Below, piece by piece: positions 39,898-49,745 of a DNA stretch of 64,000 nucleotides (positions are counted from its first letter, which is position 1; every line of letters starts with the position of its first letter). The stretch is from Schistosoma haematobium (Eukaryota > Platyhelminthes > Trematoda > Strigeidida > Schistosomatidae), in contig NC_067199.1 in NCBI RefSeq assembly GCF_000699445.3, positions 28,480,402-28,544,401 of the forward strand, given 5' to 3'. The position numbers were made by a program, and so were the translations under genes. Below the pieces are notes generated by a model. It made no database searches. It saw nothing but the letters and a program-made list of their open reading frames with translations, and was not told where the DNA came from.

Positions 39898-42800
39898 TCT
39901 GTATAGTGTTTTGAAGATTGTTGAGTTTTTAATTGAGATCAAGAACCGATCAATGTTGACCACCATTAAAAACCTGGAAACACTGGACGGCCGTCTCGTC
40001 CTAGTATGGAATTCAGCAGTGCGCATCCCTTTTGTACATATTTAGACCTAAATGAGTCTGCTGAATCTTGTATATACTGGTTTTTACATATTTCGAAGAA
40101 AATGTTGATTTTGTATGATTTGCATTTAGTCTGTTTTCTTTCTTTTTTGCTTCTCTCTCAAAGAACTGTACAAACGCATTTTTGACGGAGAATTCAGCAG
40201 TTGGTACTCTAGCTTCGACATGACCAAAAATCTTTCTGATAACTCGGTTTGTTCTAACGTCGTTGCCAACAATAACAATTATTTCTCAAGCGCACACACA
40301 TCAAAATGTTCAACATCCTCAAAAAGTCCCGCCGAAAAACCACAATTTACACTTGATTCTCAAAATGTGAGCTCTGTCTGTTCATCAATCCTCCATAATC
40401 CACCAAACGATGTAATTACACTTCCTTGGCTTCCTCTTAGTCCAACTGATGCATTTAGTTTCCAGAGTTTAAGGTCACTTCCAACTCAAAACTCTTTTTC
40501 TAGAACTCTTTGTCTAGAAACTACTCATGCAAATATTATTCGGACACTTGACAATCATAGGCAACTGTCTCGATCAAATATAGTAAGTTAGCCTGAATGT
40601 ATTCATTCACTATTATTAAGTTGCCTGTTTGTCCTCGAATAAGCTGTGATAATAAATCCCCTCGTCTTGCTTCTCCTTTTTATATTTTTAATCACCCATT
40701 TAGATGTTTTTGTGATTTATAATTTTTTGACAATTTCAGTCCAATAGAATTTAAGGACTTTACAATATAACATTTCTGTGTACAAAGTATGTTTATACGT
40801 TGTACGGTATCGTATTATTTACTTGTCTTGAGATCATCATATCTTCTTACTTGATATTATTTGACAACTAGTGGATTTCATTCTATCGGTTATTATCTAG
40901 AGAAATTCTTGTAAACCTTTTATACACTTATGACAAGCTTTATTATTTTTTGTATTGTCATGTACTCACGTTGAATAAGTGTTAATGGACAGGTATGCTA
41001 AACAGGTTCACAACTTACTGACATATCATGAAAAAGTCTAGGTACTGTCAAATCACTGAAATGATATTGTAAAAGCGTGAATCGTCAAATATAGACCGTT
41101 GTTAAACAGAGCGCCATGGTAGTTGTAACGTACATACTTGCCGCATAAAAATGATTTGACGAAGAACTTTAGTAGTAAGTGATGCCAAGATTGATCCTGA
41201 AAAGCTTAGTCATCCACTTAGTATGCCTTCAAAGCAACTCTGTTATTTAATGATTGCATCGTGAACAGCACAATCAAATTCATACGTGTGATTCATACAC
41301 TGAATCGCAGTTCATGATGGTGCATGTGAAGTTTACGTGGTACTGTGTAAATTTGAGTATACGTCTTAGTAAGCATTAGAATTAAGCAATCTTTGTTTAA
41401 TACATAATAACTCTGTTTGAAGCAACTCTAGCAACAGGTTATTGCCAATTATTGTTCAAGAATAGTTATCCTCTGAGATGCTTATAACTCGCGATAATCG
41501 CAAGGGTTGGAATAAAGTTGGGGACGGCCAAATCAAGATTTGGCATTAGTCCATGAAAACATCTGACCGTTGGAATACATTGCATAGATGGGTACAGACT
41601 ACCTGGTTGGAGTTTGCGCAATTATTGCAACCGATAGTTAGACTTTGGGTGATATAACTCAAAATCACTCACAATGCAATAAGTCCATTCACTCCGTATC
41701 TTCCCTTACTTTTTAAGTACAAAGCACAAGTCACCATTCAACAGATCTAACACTAAGTTCCTAAAACTACCTTTTCAAAATCTTTTATTCAGCTAATCCA
41801 TATTTTTTCCTCGAATTGCATATATACCTCATCGCTTATATTACCACCAATGCTGTTGCTACCTCTACTACTCTACGGTTTCCCTTGAAAATTTCTCGCT
41901 TTACTAATGGGGCGTGACAAATTGAACGCATCCTCACATGTTCTTAGTTCTAAGTTGTGTATGACTGGCTGACTACAACTAAATTAAACTTTCAAACGCT
42001 CCTTCATTTTTACCTTGTTGAAAATGCCTACACTTCAGCGCAAAAACTCTTCCTCAAGTAGGATCGATATTACTTAGATTCTATCGAATCTGTGTGATGT
42101 ACGTTTTTGTATGTAAATCTAATTGCCATTTCACGAATTCAGTCATAAGTTTTAGATTTCATAAATTCCATGTTTGTTTATTTGAAATAGCACACAGAGA
42201 AATAATGTTAATTCGCGTATTACTTTTGACATAATTCATTGTACATAGTCATTAGAAAATATTTGCATAACTTTTTAGAATTCCTATATTCTTCATCCTT
42301 TGGGTTACCGTAGTAACCTCTGTGTCATATTCCTTACGCAAGTTGATATTCCATTCCATATAACCCATACTTATTATCGTCTGAAGGTTTTTGGGTGCTT
42401 GCTTAAATATTCTTCATTTTTGATGTACTTTAAATGACATTTGTTCAAGTACACTAGATTACCACTGCAAAGTTATGTATCTTTCTTAATTAGATTACTA
42501 CTTATTTAATTTTCTGTTTAATATTTCTCTTGGAAAGCTCAATTCTACAGAGTGTGGTATCTTACCTTCGACAATATGTGAAGAAATGTGTCAGATGTCT
42601 CAGGCTGGTGTATTTTGTTCAGTATGTCCACAGTCATGTTCCACAGCTGTCGCTTTACCCAGTATTAACTCTTCTGTAGAAGAGTATTACGCCGAACTTC
42701 CCAAAGTAACTCAATCAGTTGTAAGTATATTTTCTTCCTTCTTCACTGTTTACTTTTTTATGTACATATATCGGACAATGAACATTACCTTTAAATGTCC

Positions 42801-45800
42801 AGAATTATTTTTATTACACTTAGTAATTTCACTTATAGTTAACCAAGGTAACCATAATATTATAAGCTAGGATTCGATAATTTATACTCAACTTTGAAAA
42901 GCTTATCCCAAATGTTTCTTCTCTTGTACTCTGATAGAACTTCAGTTTAGTTCGATAGACCTAAAAAATTCCTGTGAAATACATGAGTTTTTTCGAATGA
43001 ATTATGATTGACGTAGGCATATGTTGTAAAATTTATCTTAAAATAAAATTCCCATTTTAATTAACATAGTACTAGGTGAATACTTTAAATAACTCTAATA
43101 CAATCGTCACACATTACTTGTATGTGGGAACTAATATAGTTAAAAATCAAAAATAGCTTAAACCTCTTTGTAAGGATTGTTTCTAAACATCTGATTGTTT
43201 AGTGCTAACAGATTTTTATTAATTTATAGTTAGTTATGATATGGTTTCTACTTTCATACGTTCATAATCCTCATTCAAATCTAGGTTATTCAATGTACTA
43301 ATTTTCTTACAAAATTTACAAGCAAAATTTTTTAGAGTTATTGGAAGTGCTTATTTTCTCCCAAACAACTCTTAGAAGTTTGGTGAATATGAAACTTTTC
43401 AAGTCACGAATTTGTGATATTTTCATCGCGCGAAAAACTTAAATATGATCGTTTGAACTTACATGTCTAATAACTGAATCGAATAGCAACAACAACAAAT
43501 ATCACCACAAATATCCATGCGTTTTCTAACTGCATTATTTATCATCAAGTCAGATCTATAATCTTTGTTCAGTTTCTTAATCATTATTGACTGAGTTAAT
43601 GAAATAATAGGAGTGTAGATTTTTGTTTATTAGTTTTTACTGTCAAAATATGGTTACTTGTCCACTATATAAACAAATTATGAAAGGATTTGTATAGTTA
43701 ATAAAATTTTCATTGTTTTAAACCGCGGATTGATCTTAGTTATTGAGAGGCCGTAATCAATGGAGTTTAACTATGTCGGATGTGAAACAATCATCTACCT
43801 TCTTAGTTGAAATTAGACATGTACACTATTTGATCCCTGCTCAATGGTGTAAAGCGTTCGGATCCAATAACGAGGTTTCTAAGTTTGATTACCAGGTACA
43901 GGGTCGCTAATAAGCACTGCTAAGAAGTCCCGTATTAGAACGAGACAACCGTCCAGTGCTTACAGGTTTTCTATGTTTATCTAAATAAGGTCGGTTCGTG
44001 ATTGCAAAGTGAAAATAGAAATAAAATTCAATAAGTGTAGATTATTCTCTATACTGGGTTGCTCTTTATCAGTTCGTTGTTTTCAGTGATAATTTAACTA
44101 TGTATTTTACTGTTTGTGCTTTCTTTTGTTTTCAGATATTAAAACTTCCACTAAATTATTTTCAATGATGAAAATGACAACTTTAAGTTAGCATTTACTT
44201 TTCACTTGTTGTTTTTGTGTATTAGGTTAGTAACTGGATGGTCATCGTGTTTCTCTGCTCCTTGTTGTTGTCTTCCATAACCTTTTTTGTTTGTTGACCT
44301 TGTTCAAAAAAGTTTCTTTCCAAGCTTGGATGTGTTTGTTGTAATGGAGTTCTATTCTGTGTGTGAATATATACATATGTTTACATTTAACATAACGATT
44401 TCGCTTTACCTTATTTATGCAGACTTTAGAACTGGATTCACGTCGTCCTCATCCTAATCGACCTAAACGACCTCATCCACGTACCGATTCCGCTCATTCT
44501 CATTCACCGTCTCCGTTATTATCCAACGACCAAAATTTATTATCAACAACCACAGCTTTCAATCAGTCGATAACTGACCTGTGTTCTAAAAATGATCTGT
44601 CCCATATTAACGGTCACCAAACATTAGATAATGGTTCAACCGTTTATGCTGAAGTTAACGATGCCTTTGTTTACAAAACACTTCCTCATTGTTCTTCATC
44701 TGGTTTTATTCCTACCAAACTATCCTCACATGTAGATCATTATGAATTAACAGATTCTGTACAGCAACTTAATAATTTAACTTTGTATCCGAATCTTTCA
44801 AATTCTCCGTACACCTCCAAAATCCGTGATAATAATCATGTAAATGGTAAGTCTTCTAAACCCTAACATTTTACTGTTGTCCCGTTCGTGTGTAGTTAGT
44901 GTATTAAACCTTTTTTCTATAACATTAAGTGATTCTAGACATCAAAAAGCAAAACATATTTCCTGTTTTTTATATTTTAAAGAGCTCTACAGTTAAAAAT
45001 ATGGCACTACCCTTTTATTTATTAAAAAACGTTCAGAACTCTGATCCAAACATAAAAGAAAAGACTGGTTTATATATAACATTTCGTAGTTAGTCTTTTG
45101 GTACTATATGTAAACCATTATATAAATACTTCAAAATTGACATCGGTAAACATCATAACATACAAAATCCGAAATGCTAAAAATGTACGGTTCACCTATT
45201 CCTTTGGACGAAGGTACATGAACTGCGTGTAGTTAGTACCCGCTTTCATCACGAATATAGGAAGATATTCCCCCTTGGTTCTACAAATATGAAAGGAGGA
45301 TGACTAGGAGTTCTGTCCTTGATCGTAATTATTTAACCAACCTACATTGATTTTAATATTACTTTTAAAATCCTTCTTTAAAGAATCAAAATCTTAAAGT
45401 TTTCATGAATATGATTATATATCTTGATAATAGATTCGTTGGAAAGAGATCTCTTCATTCAGTTTTGTTTTCAATGTTCTTATATGAATTATAAAATTAC
45501 GGATACTGATGTTGGACTCAGGAAAACTCATAACATTGTTCAAACCTACATTGTATTATCTCGACTCATTTTCTTAAGACTTTCAGCTGGGTTCATTTCT
45601 CGAATTAACTACATGCCTTATTTTGAGAAACGCTATTCATTAATATTTAACAGCTGATATGTACTCACAAAGATATCGTTTATAGGATTGATATCCCTTT
45701 CATTTGTTTTTATACTGTACTAGTGGAATAGAAAATAATTAAGCTCCACTATTTGTATCATTAATTAAATAGTCGATAGTTTCTGCTTAATTGCATCTGA

Positions 45801-47232
45801 CACGAACTCGAGTTATTTCACACGGCTTTCTTTCATAGCTTGCTCCAGTCCTGTATCCCACTTCCTTCTTGTTACTAGCACTTCAATATGATATCGTGTC
45901 TCAGAGATTTCGCAAACAGTATTTTAATCACGATTTCTCTAACATTACAACCGATTTTTTTATTTTAAGGGTTGTGACTACTCTTTTTTCCAGTATCATT
46001 ACAGAGATATTATTTGAAACACAAGATAAGTGAAGAAATATTTCTCTTCACTTAGTTCCTTATTAAGGTTCCATAATAATATGTAAGTTTTACAGTTAAG
46101 AATAAAATCAATACCAATCAAATGGTGATTGGTCACCTTAACGATTTTTTCTTTTAAACTAATCAGTTAAAAACTCATTAAATGTGATTCTTTCTTTCCT
46201 TTGCCACTACTAAAATTCAGGCTCCCTTGTTTTAAATAATACACGCGAAATGTGCCATTCAAATTCATCGCGTGTGAATCCATTATCGAATATCTTTTCG
46301 CAATGCAAAGCTCCTGCTGATACTTCCTTTGGAAGAACTAGCTTGCAGTTTAATCCGAGACATACAAACTTACCAGCTCTGCCTCCGAACGAGATTCCAA
46401 CCTCCATATCAACTCATTCAGATTCAAATTTCTCGTTGCTTCCTTTTTTTTGTATGCCTACTCAAGCGACACGTTCCGTTTTATGCCCCTCTTATTCCAA
46501 CAGTTGTTCCACCCCATTATGTTCTTGGTCTACATGTAGACAGCACGCGGTAAATTTCAGTAGATTTTCGAGAGTACCAAATGTTTCAGCTTCTGGCTTG
46601 CAGTGTGCTCCAAATACTTTTCCTCTCAAATCTTCTACGTTTCTTGGACCTGTGATGCCCATAGAAGTCCCGTACGAATCTCTCCCTGTTTCTCAGTTGA
46701 ACCAAAAAGTAGGATTTTCTGAATATTTTAAATTGTTATTCCATACCATTTGTTGTTGTACTTTGACTTTTTCAAAGACTAACGTGATTAAGGTTATGTT
46801 AGATTCGATCCAAAAATTCTAAATAAGCTTAAGTGACGTTTTTTTTAAAAAAAAACACTACATCATTTTACTGAAATATAGAATATTAGTGCCAATGGGT
46901 AATTTTTTTCGATCATTTATTCTGTATATTCACTTTAACTTTTAAGTACATTCAAAATAGGTTCTCAATTCAGATTATTCCTATTTATATTAATTGTATG
47001 TCCTCCTACGTATAATAATAATAAAGATTAGTATTATTAAAGTTCTTGAAATAATTGTTGTTTTTTTAGAAAACATTGACTTATGTTGTTGATTCGGCTG
47101 TCACTAACATATCGCCTGTTACATCCGACTTGTCAAATAATCGAAAACGATTTCCACGGAATATTTTATCCAGTGCTATAAAGCGATATAATATTTGGTC
47201 ACGATATATGTTGAACAATAGTCATAACTCAA
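17607..47232 (+). CDS. RhoGAPp190: p190RhoGAP-like protein, eleven exons, RhoGAP domain not seen
   Basis: Exons 17607-18445, 20241-20418, 25634-26056, 35761-36320, 37924-38353, 38969-39455, 40164-40582, 42538-42720, 44423-44846, 46221-46708 and 47070-47232 join in phase for about 1,531 codons. Residues 1-250 match the N-terminal GTPase domain of p190RhoGAP. Later exons contain mixed α/β segments that fit its pseudoGTPase domains, separated by Ser/Asn-rich linkers. In other animals p190RhoGAP inactivates Rho near membranes and integrin or cadherin contacts through a C-terminal RhoGAP domain. That domain (GIYR and LPDPL motifs) was not found. FF domains, usually after the GTPase domain, are also not recognisable. 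The last exon has a good donor, so the gene continues. Identification is firm for the N-terminus and inferred for the middle. Confidence 0.8.
18446..20240 (+). other. Intron 1 of the p190-like gene
   Basis: Mostly AT-rich. About 19190-19465 is GC-richer and looks like part of an old dispersed repeat (ccaccggctaccatgagac, gccccttaagaaaaacacc). I could not assign it to a family. Confidence 0.5.
20241..20418 (+). CDS. RhoGAPp190: p190-like exon 2
   Basis: A 178-nt exon between TTTCTTCTAG and CAG|GTTTGT, open throughout and in phase with exons 1 and 3. It encodes WSSIRWVQYGTSSCD and onward to IPERIILPQ. This is the position of the FF-domain array in other p190 proteins, but nothing FF-like is seen. 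Confidence 0.65.
20745..21200 (+). mobile_element. Fragment of LINE family B (C-terminal part)
   Basis: A decayed copy of the region around 24310-24960 of the next element. The pieces LISLTDNTSMLRMCFPPFRC and ctaaccattggctacctcga match its ORF and 3' sequence, with many frameshifts. Confidence 0.6.
22342..22980 (+). pseudogene. LINE B endonuclease segment
   Basis: The longest open piece of the APE-type endonuclease, with GDFNAQIG and QIDHIA. It is cut by a frameshift upstream (about 22400) and another near 22850, after which the frame continues in 22832-23155. Confidence 0.8.
23168..24397 (+). pseudogene. LINE B reverse transcriptase segment
   Basis: One reading frame holding the RT fingers and palm, interrupted by TGA at 23594-23596 inside the usual K-x-A-A-G-P-D-G motif. 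The active site is YVDD. The frame shifts near 24360 into the C-terminal segment 24312-25136. Confidence 0.85.
25634..26056 (+). CDS. RhoGAPp190: p190-like exon 3
   Basis: The preferred acceptor is TTCTAATAAG at 25633, after a TTACTAA branch-like site and a pyrimidine tract. The alternative GCAG at 25552 is also in frame and would add 27 mostly hydrophobic residues. The exon has a proline run (VLPTPPPPLLLPGPCS) and ends with NPFVKIYVRGQTETS and LCPLEFYIDK. That β-strand pattern continues in exon 4 and fits the start of a pseudoGTPase domain. Donor GTAAGT, phase 0. Confidence 0.7.
26331..27201 (+). mobile_element. LINE family B, 5'-truncated copy
   Basis: It starts at tcttggaagtctgaccagcc, equivalent to the middle of the C-terminal ORF of the 21429 element, and runs to its 3' end (ggtgtggcaactcgaactga, then ctgaatgactgat). 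In-frame stops occur at the GSKT and SWDH positions. It lies in intron 3 of the p190-like gene. Confidence 0.85.
27202..30589 (+). other. Intron 3 sequence without recognised genes
   Basis: A (TA)n run of 55 bp lies at 28201-28255. The open frame at 28774-28965 is not recognised and shows no splice support. The rest is AT-rich. Confidence 0.45.
31037..31969 (+). pseudogene. SR2-like endonuclease segment
   Basis: A 310-codon open piece containing MNIIQCYAPTNDYNEDAKDQ, GDFNAKVG, QIDHICINK and ASDHHLVVAKM, the APE-type endonuclease of RTE elements. It ends at a TAG within the linker to the RT domain. Confidence 0.88.
32146..33129 (+). pseudogene. SR2-like reverse transcriptase segment
   Basis: RT in two open pieces, 32146-32637 and 32680-33129, separated by a TAA where the next residues read LYINFIDYEKAFDSVDR. 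The active site is FADD. The C-terminal part continues with breaks to about 33650. Confidence 0.88.
33707..35760 (+). other. Intron 3 tail with two SINE remnants
   Basis: About 34060-34205 has a tRNA-like head (gtagcttagtgaatagcg, gtgttcgaatccc) and a decayed hammerhead part (ctgaagagtcctaaatgg, acgaaa) that lacks a GTC. About 34983-35190 has another tRNA-like head (ggtcacaggttcgagagc) with a different body. The rest is AT-rich. Confidence 0.5.
35761..36320 (+). CDS. RhoGAPp190: p190-like exon 4
   Basis: A 560-nt exon after CTTTATTAG. It starts TGRQFRVIILSNSSKNLRNQ and is followed by a Ser/Asn-rich loop. It ends with LTEYCVYLFIYKNINELLEC and KPIKVLAYLYC, alternating strand and helix patterns as in a Ras-like fold without nucleotide motifs. 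I infer a pseudoGTPase domain. It ends in phase 2 before GTAAAA. Confidence 0.72.
36321..37923 (+). other. Intron 4
   Basis: No repeat family or exon recognised. The minus-strand open frame at 37368-37667 has no support. Confidence 0.5.
37924..38353 (+). CDS. RhoGAPp190: p190-like exon 5
   Basis: A 430-nt exon after CCCTCTAG. The codon split with exon 4 makes Arg, then FRIPYLSVNSESVAVFLDN. The middle has LIDWRSFINVDYLSILTE-like helices, and the end is SCIYVHFVQLDE. It fits a second half of a pseudoGTPase fold. Donor GTAAGA, phase 0. Confidence 0.7.
38354..38968 (+). other. Intron 5 with SINE 3' part
   Basis: About 38610-38770 carries a plus-strand Smα-family tail (ccactgctagccaccatcca, tatcgaggcatcacgcacag), also found at 61140-61250 and, inverted, at 52370-52500. 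Confidence 0.65.
38969..39455 (+). CDS. RhoGAPp190: p190-like exon 6
   Basis: A 487-nt exon starting VIESVLCQSPTFSTAY. TPVILLVAFHSGSSQQ followed by EGIIHGLKLIQRLAHDYSCP resembles the strand-helix-strand core of a pseudoGTPase domain. The obvious donor at 39446 leaves phase 0 and would put a TGA into exon 7. The next donor, G|GTGCGT at 39456, gives phase 1 and a clean junction ending DDVRAE. I chose the latter. Confidence 0.68.
39839..39893. repeat. (TA)n microsatellite in intron 6
   Basis: An uninterrupted TA run of about 54 bp. A partial minus-strand Smα SINE follows at about 39955-40035, with GAGAC in place of the hammerhead GAAAC and a disrupted CTGA box. Confidence 0.9.
40164..40582 (+). 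CDS. RhoGAPp190: p190-like exon 7
   Basis: A 419-nt exon after TCTCTCAAAG. In the frame set by exon 6 it reads LYKRIFDGEFSSWYSSFD and then a Ser/Asn-rich low-complexity region to RQLSRSNI. It ends in phase 0 before GTAAGT. The ordered start looks like the C-terminal helix of the preceding domain. Confidence 0.68.
40583..42537 (+). other. Intron 7 with a LINE B remnant
   Basis: About 41490-41975 is a decayed 3' end of LINE family B (ggacggccaaatcaagattt, ctacctggttggagtttgcg, then atgactggctgac). The rest is unassigned. Confidence 0.65.
42538..42720 (+). CDS. RhoGAPp190: p190-like exon 8
   Basis: A 183-nt exon between TTGGAAAG and GTAAGT, open and phase 0 at both ends. It encodes LNSTECGILPSTICEEMCQM and a Cys-rich stretch (CSVCPQSCS), then EEYYAELPKVTQSV. 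I recognise no domain. It could be alternatively spliced because both boundaries are phase 0. Confidence 0.6.
42721..44422 (+). other. Intron 8 with a SINE copy
   Basis: About 43830-44000 is a plus-strand Smα-like SINE with a decayed tRNA-like head and hammerhead remnants (cactgctaagaagtcccg, gaacgagacaaccgtccagt). Core positions are mutated. The rest is AT-rich. Confidence 0.6.
44423..44846 (+). CDS. RhoGAPp190: p190-like exon 9 (basic Pro/His/Arg-rich)
   Basis: A 424-nt exon after TTTATGCAG. It begins TLELDSRRPHPNRPKRPHPR, a strongly basic stretch, followed by a Ser/Asn-rich linker. Vertebrate p190 proteins have a basic segment before the RhoGAP domain that contacts lipids and protein partners, and this could be the counterpart. 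It ends in phase 1 before GTAAGT. Confidence 0.65.
44847..46220 (+). other. Intron 9
   Basis: AT-rich, nothing recognised. Confidence 0.5.
46221..46708 (+). CDS. RhoGAPp190: p190-like exon 10
   Basis: A 488-nt exon after AAAATTCAG, in phase with exon 9 (split Gly codon). It encodes a Ser/Pro/Cys-rich, apparently disordered segment (SLVLNNTREMCHSNSSRVNP, PALPPNEIPTSIST). The GTAGGA donor is weaker than the others, so the 3' end is less certain. Confidence 0.6.
47070..47232 (+). CDS. RhoGAPp190: p190-like exon 11, last one recognised
   Basis: A 163-nt exon after TTTTTTTAG. It encodes KTLTYVVDSAVTNISPVTSD and SAIKRYNIWSRYMLNN. The donor GTAAGT leaves phase 1. The RhoGAP domain would be expected soon after, but no exon for it is visible in the next 4.5 kb. 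Confidence 0.62.
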
Positions 47233-49264
47233 GTAAGTTATTAACATGTATTTCTGATAAATATACTTTCCAATATTCTTCTAATCTCATTCTTTACTGT
47301 TATGTATGTCTGTTGATTGGTTAAGTTAATAAAGTATTTCATAAATACTTGTACTTTATTTATCTCAGTCAATAAATGTAAGTTTTTATGGTTTAGATTT
47401 AACATTTCTTAAATCATTTTACTTTTGCTCTTCTTCAAATCAATTTATAGCCTTAAAACTGATTAGAAATTTACAGTAAGAGCGAGTCCTAGTTAGCTGA
47501 GTTGTGTTACGATGTGCGATGATCAAATGTTGTTGTGCTTGCTTCCTGTGCTTGGTGAATCCAACCTTGCTATGTCAATGAGAATACTACGAATGACAGG
47601 CAGGCCTCATTAGCGAATTGAATGGTAATGTACACATATGTGTCCGAACTTTGATAAAAGGTATAATCAGTTCGCGGAATAACCGTTTCTTGTTTAATTA
47701 TCTCAACTATATCTTGACACAGTATATAATTATAGGCATGTGACTTGTCTGGTTTCTCAAACTATGACTTCCCTCTTCTGAAAAACTGGTCTGCCTCCTT
47801 ATTTGCAATCATCCATCAGAATCAACTGAATCAATTAAGCACATTAAACTGCACTACACATTTTCAAAACGATAATATATACATTCACCTTTTTCATTGA
47901 GAGCTTTGGGATGGTCCATAATTTTGTCATCAGTAAAATGGAAATTTATTTCGAGATCAAAACGATTCAGGAGTACTAGTTGGTAACACCTGCTAAACAA
48001 CAAGAAGAATTTGGTTGCAATGTCACTCAAACCTTACATTCATTTTCTTAAAATAAAACAATCATGCTAATACAAGCATATCCAGTAACACTGTTAAGCC
48101 TCTCAACTAATACGATTCCTATAAATTGAGTTACAGTTGTTTCTACAACTTAATAGAATCACTTAATAGGACTATGCTTAAAATAGAATTCTAATTACTA
48201 AAATGTGTCATTTTGATGAACAAGTTTATGAATTTTATATTTCCTTTTATTTCTAAATCATTACCTATATCCGGATTAATTCTGCTTATTGTTTCAGTTC
48301 GTAAGTCCATTATATTAACTGCACATTGCATCAACCTCAGTCTAATTTACTGCCTTTTTAATTCGAATTTCAGAAACTTAACTATGCATGCAAACAACAT
48401 CTACTGGAATTTTTTCATGTTAACAAATACTGTGTTCTAACCAAATATTCTTCATTAGATTGTATAATGATGAAATGACTTCGTCGTAATTATCAGCTTC
48501 TATAGATCAAATTGGTCTTTTTAACGAACTTATTATTGTATTATAATATGAGTTTTTAATACCAGAATTATTCTCATTATATTACGAGATAACTTTACAT
48601 GATCATATTACTTAATCTATTTTTTTATTATGTATACTTATTAATGACACTTTTCAAATGTCACCTTATATTCTATGTTAACATCAATATTGTTAACAAT
48701 ATTGCTAAATCACTTCATGTATTATCTATTCTTTCACTTTTATTCCCATTGCAAAGTAATCTTTTCAACACAGTAGGAAATAATTTATTTTAAATAAACT
48801 ATTTTGCGATTTCTTATTCAACAACAATAATCGTTCACTTCTCACTAAATTAGGTTTAACATATGCTGTTTATAGAAAAAAGTAGATCATAATAATACTC
48901 TTTTTAATTTCGATTAAAAATAGGTTCCTTTTTATTGGAATCGGTCTTATCTTATATAAAATTCAGATAATATATCTATCAATCTTTTTCATTTTTTATC
49001 ACTAGTTTTAATGATTAACATCATACTTCAATAGATATGCTTGAGAAACACTAGTAGATAAAGCGAAATTGTTCAATGTATTCATGAATAGGTGAGTTCT
49101 TAATTGAAGCATATTATAATTGTTCAAAGGTTTTTAGCAAAGAGAGGTTATTAAAGATTAACATTTGTAACCAAAGAGTACTAGTGATAATTAAGAGCAA
49201 TTGAATTATAGTACAAACTAGTAATTCCAGAAATAAGTATTAAATGAGCATGAACGAATGTATT
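47233..49264 (+). other. Non-coding gap after p190-like exon 11
   Basis: No RhoGAP or RAD50 exon could be recognised. A possible 26-nt microexon between an ATTTATAG acceptor (about 47450) and CA|GTAAGA is phase-compatible, but too short to support. The rest is AT-rich. Confidence 0.45.
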
Positions 49265-49745
49265 GTATGGTGGTCTAACTTCAATTGACTCATGATTTCA
49301 ATCAGTGAAATTTCTAAAAAATCTCTACAAAACCCCTTCTGATAATAATCATCTGCTCACTAGTGACTGACTTCAAGTGACGCTCCTGAAGTTCTAGTGA
49401 GAAGCCGTTACCAGTGGAGTTCAACCAGGTCTGTTGTGAGATATCCACTCACTGAAGACAATGGTGTACGATGGCGCAACATCGTGGATTGGTTGAAGTT
49501 AGACAATAACACCGTTGGATACCGGCTCATTGATCTAGTTGGTTAAGCGCCTGGTGCGAGACTGATAGGTCCTGAGTTCGAATCTCGCGGAGTGCAGGAT
49601 CGTGGATGCGCACTGCTAAGGAGTCCCATAGTGGGACGAAACGGCCGTCCAGTGCTTCCAGGTTTTCCATGGTGGTCTACCTTCAGGTGACTCATGATTT
49701 CAATCAGTGGAATTTCTAAAACATCTCCACAAAACCCCTTATGAA
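49265..49745 (+). mobile_element. Smα-type SINE inside a locally repeated unit
   Basis: The SINE has a tRNA-like head (tgatctagttggttaagcgc, gttcgaatctcgcggagtgc) at about 49525-49600, followed by a hammerhead region and the tail ccaggttttccatggtggtc. The segment at 49270-49345 (gactcatgatttcaatcagt) recurs at 49671-49745, as if two copies of the family ends flank the body. The unit also matches 4900-5255. Confidence 0.7.
49610..49655 (+). ncRNA. Hammerhead ribozyme copy with one core change
   Basis: GCACTG, then CTAAGGAG, stem II TCCCATAGTGGGA, CGAAAC, a GGCC stem-III region, GTC and CAGTGC. Stems I and II pair perfectly. The invariant G of CTGA is A here, which should abolish cleavage. Confidence 0.65.
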
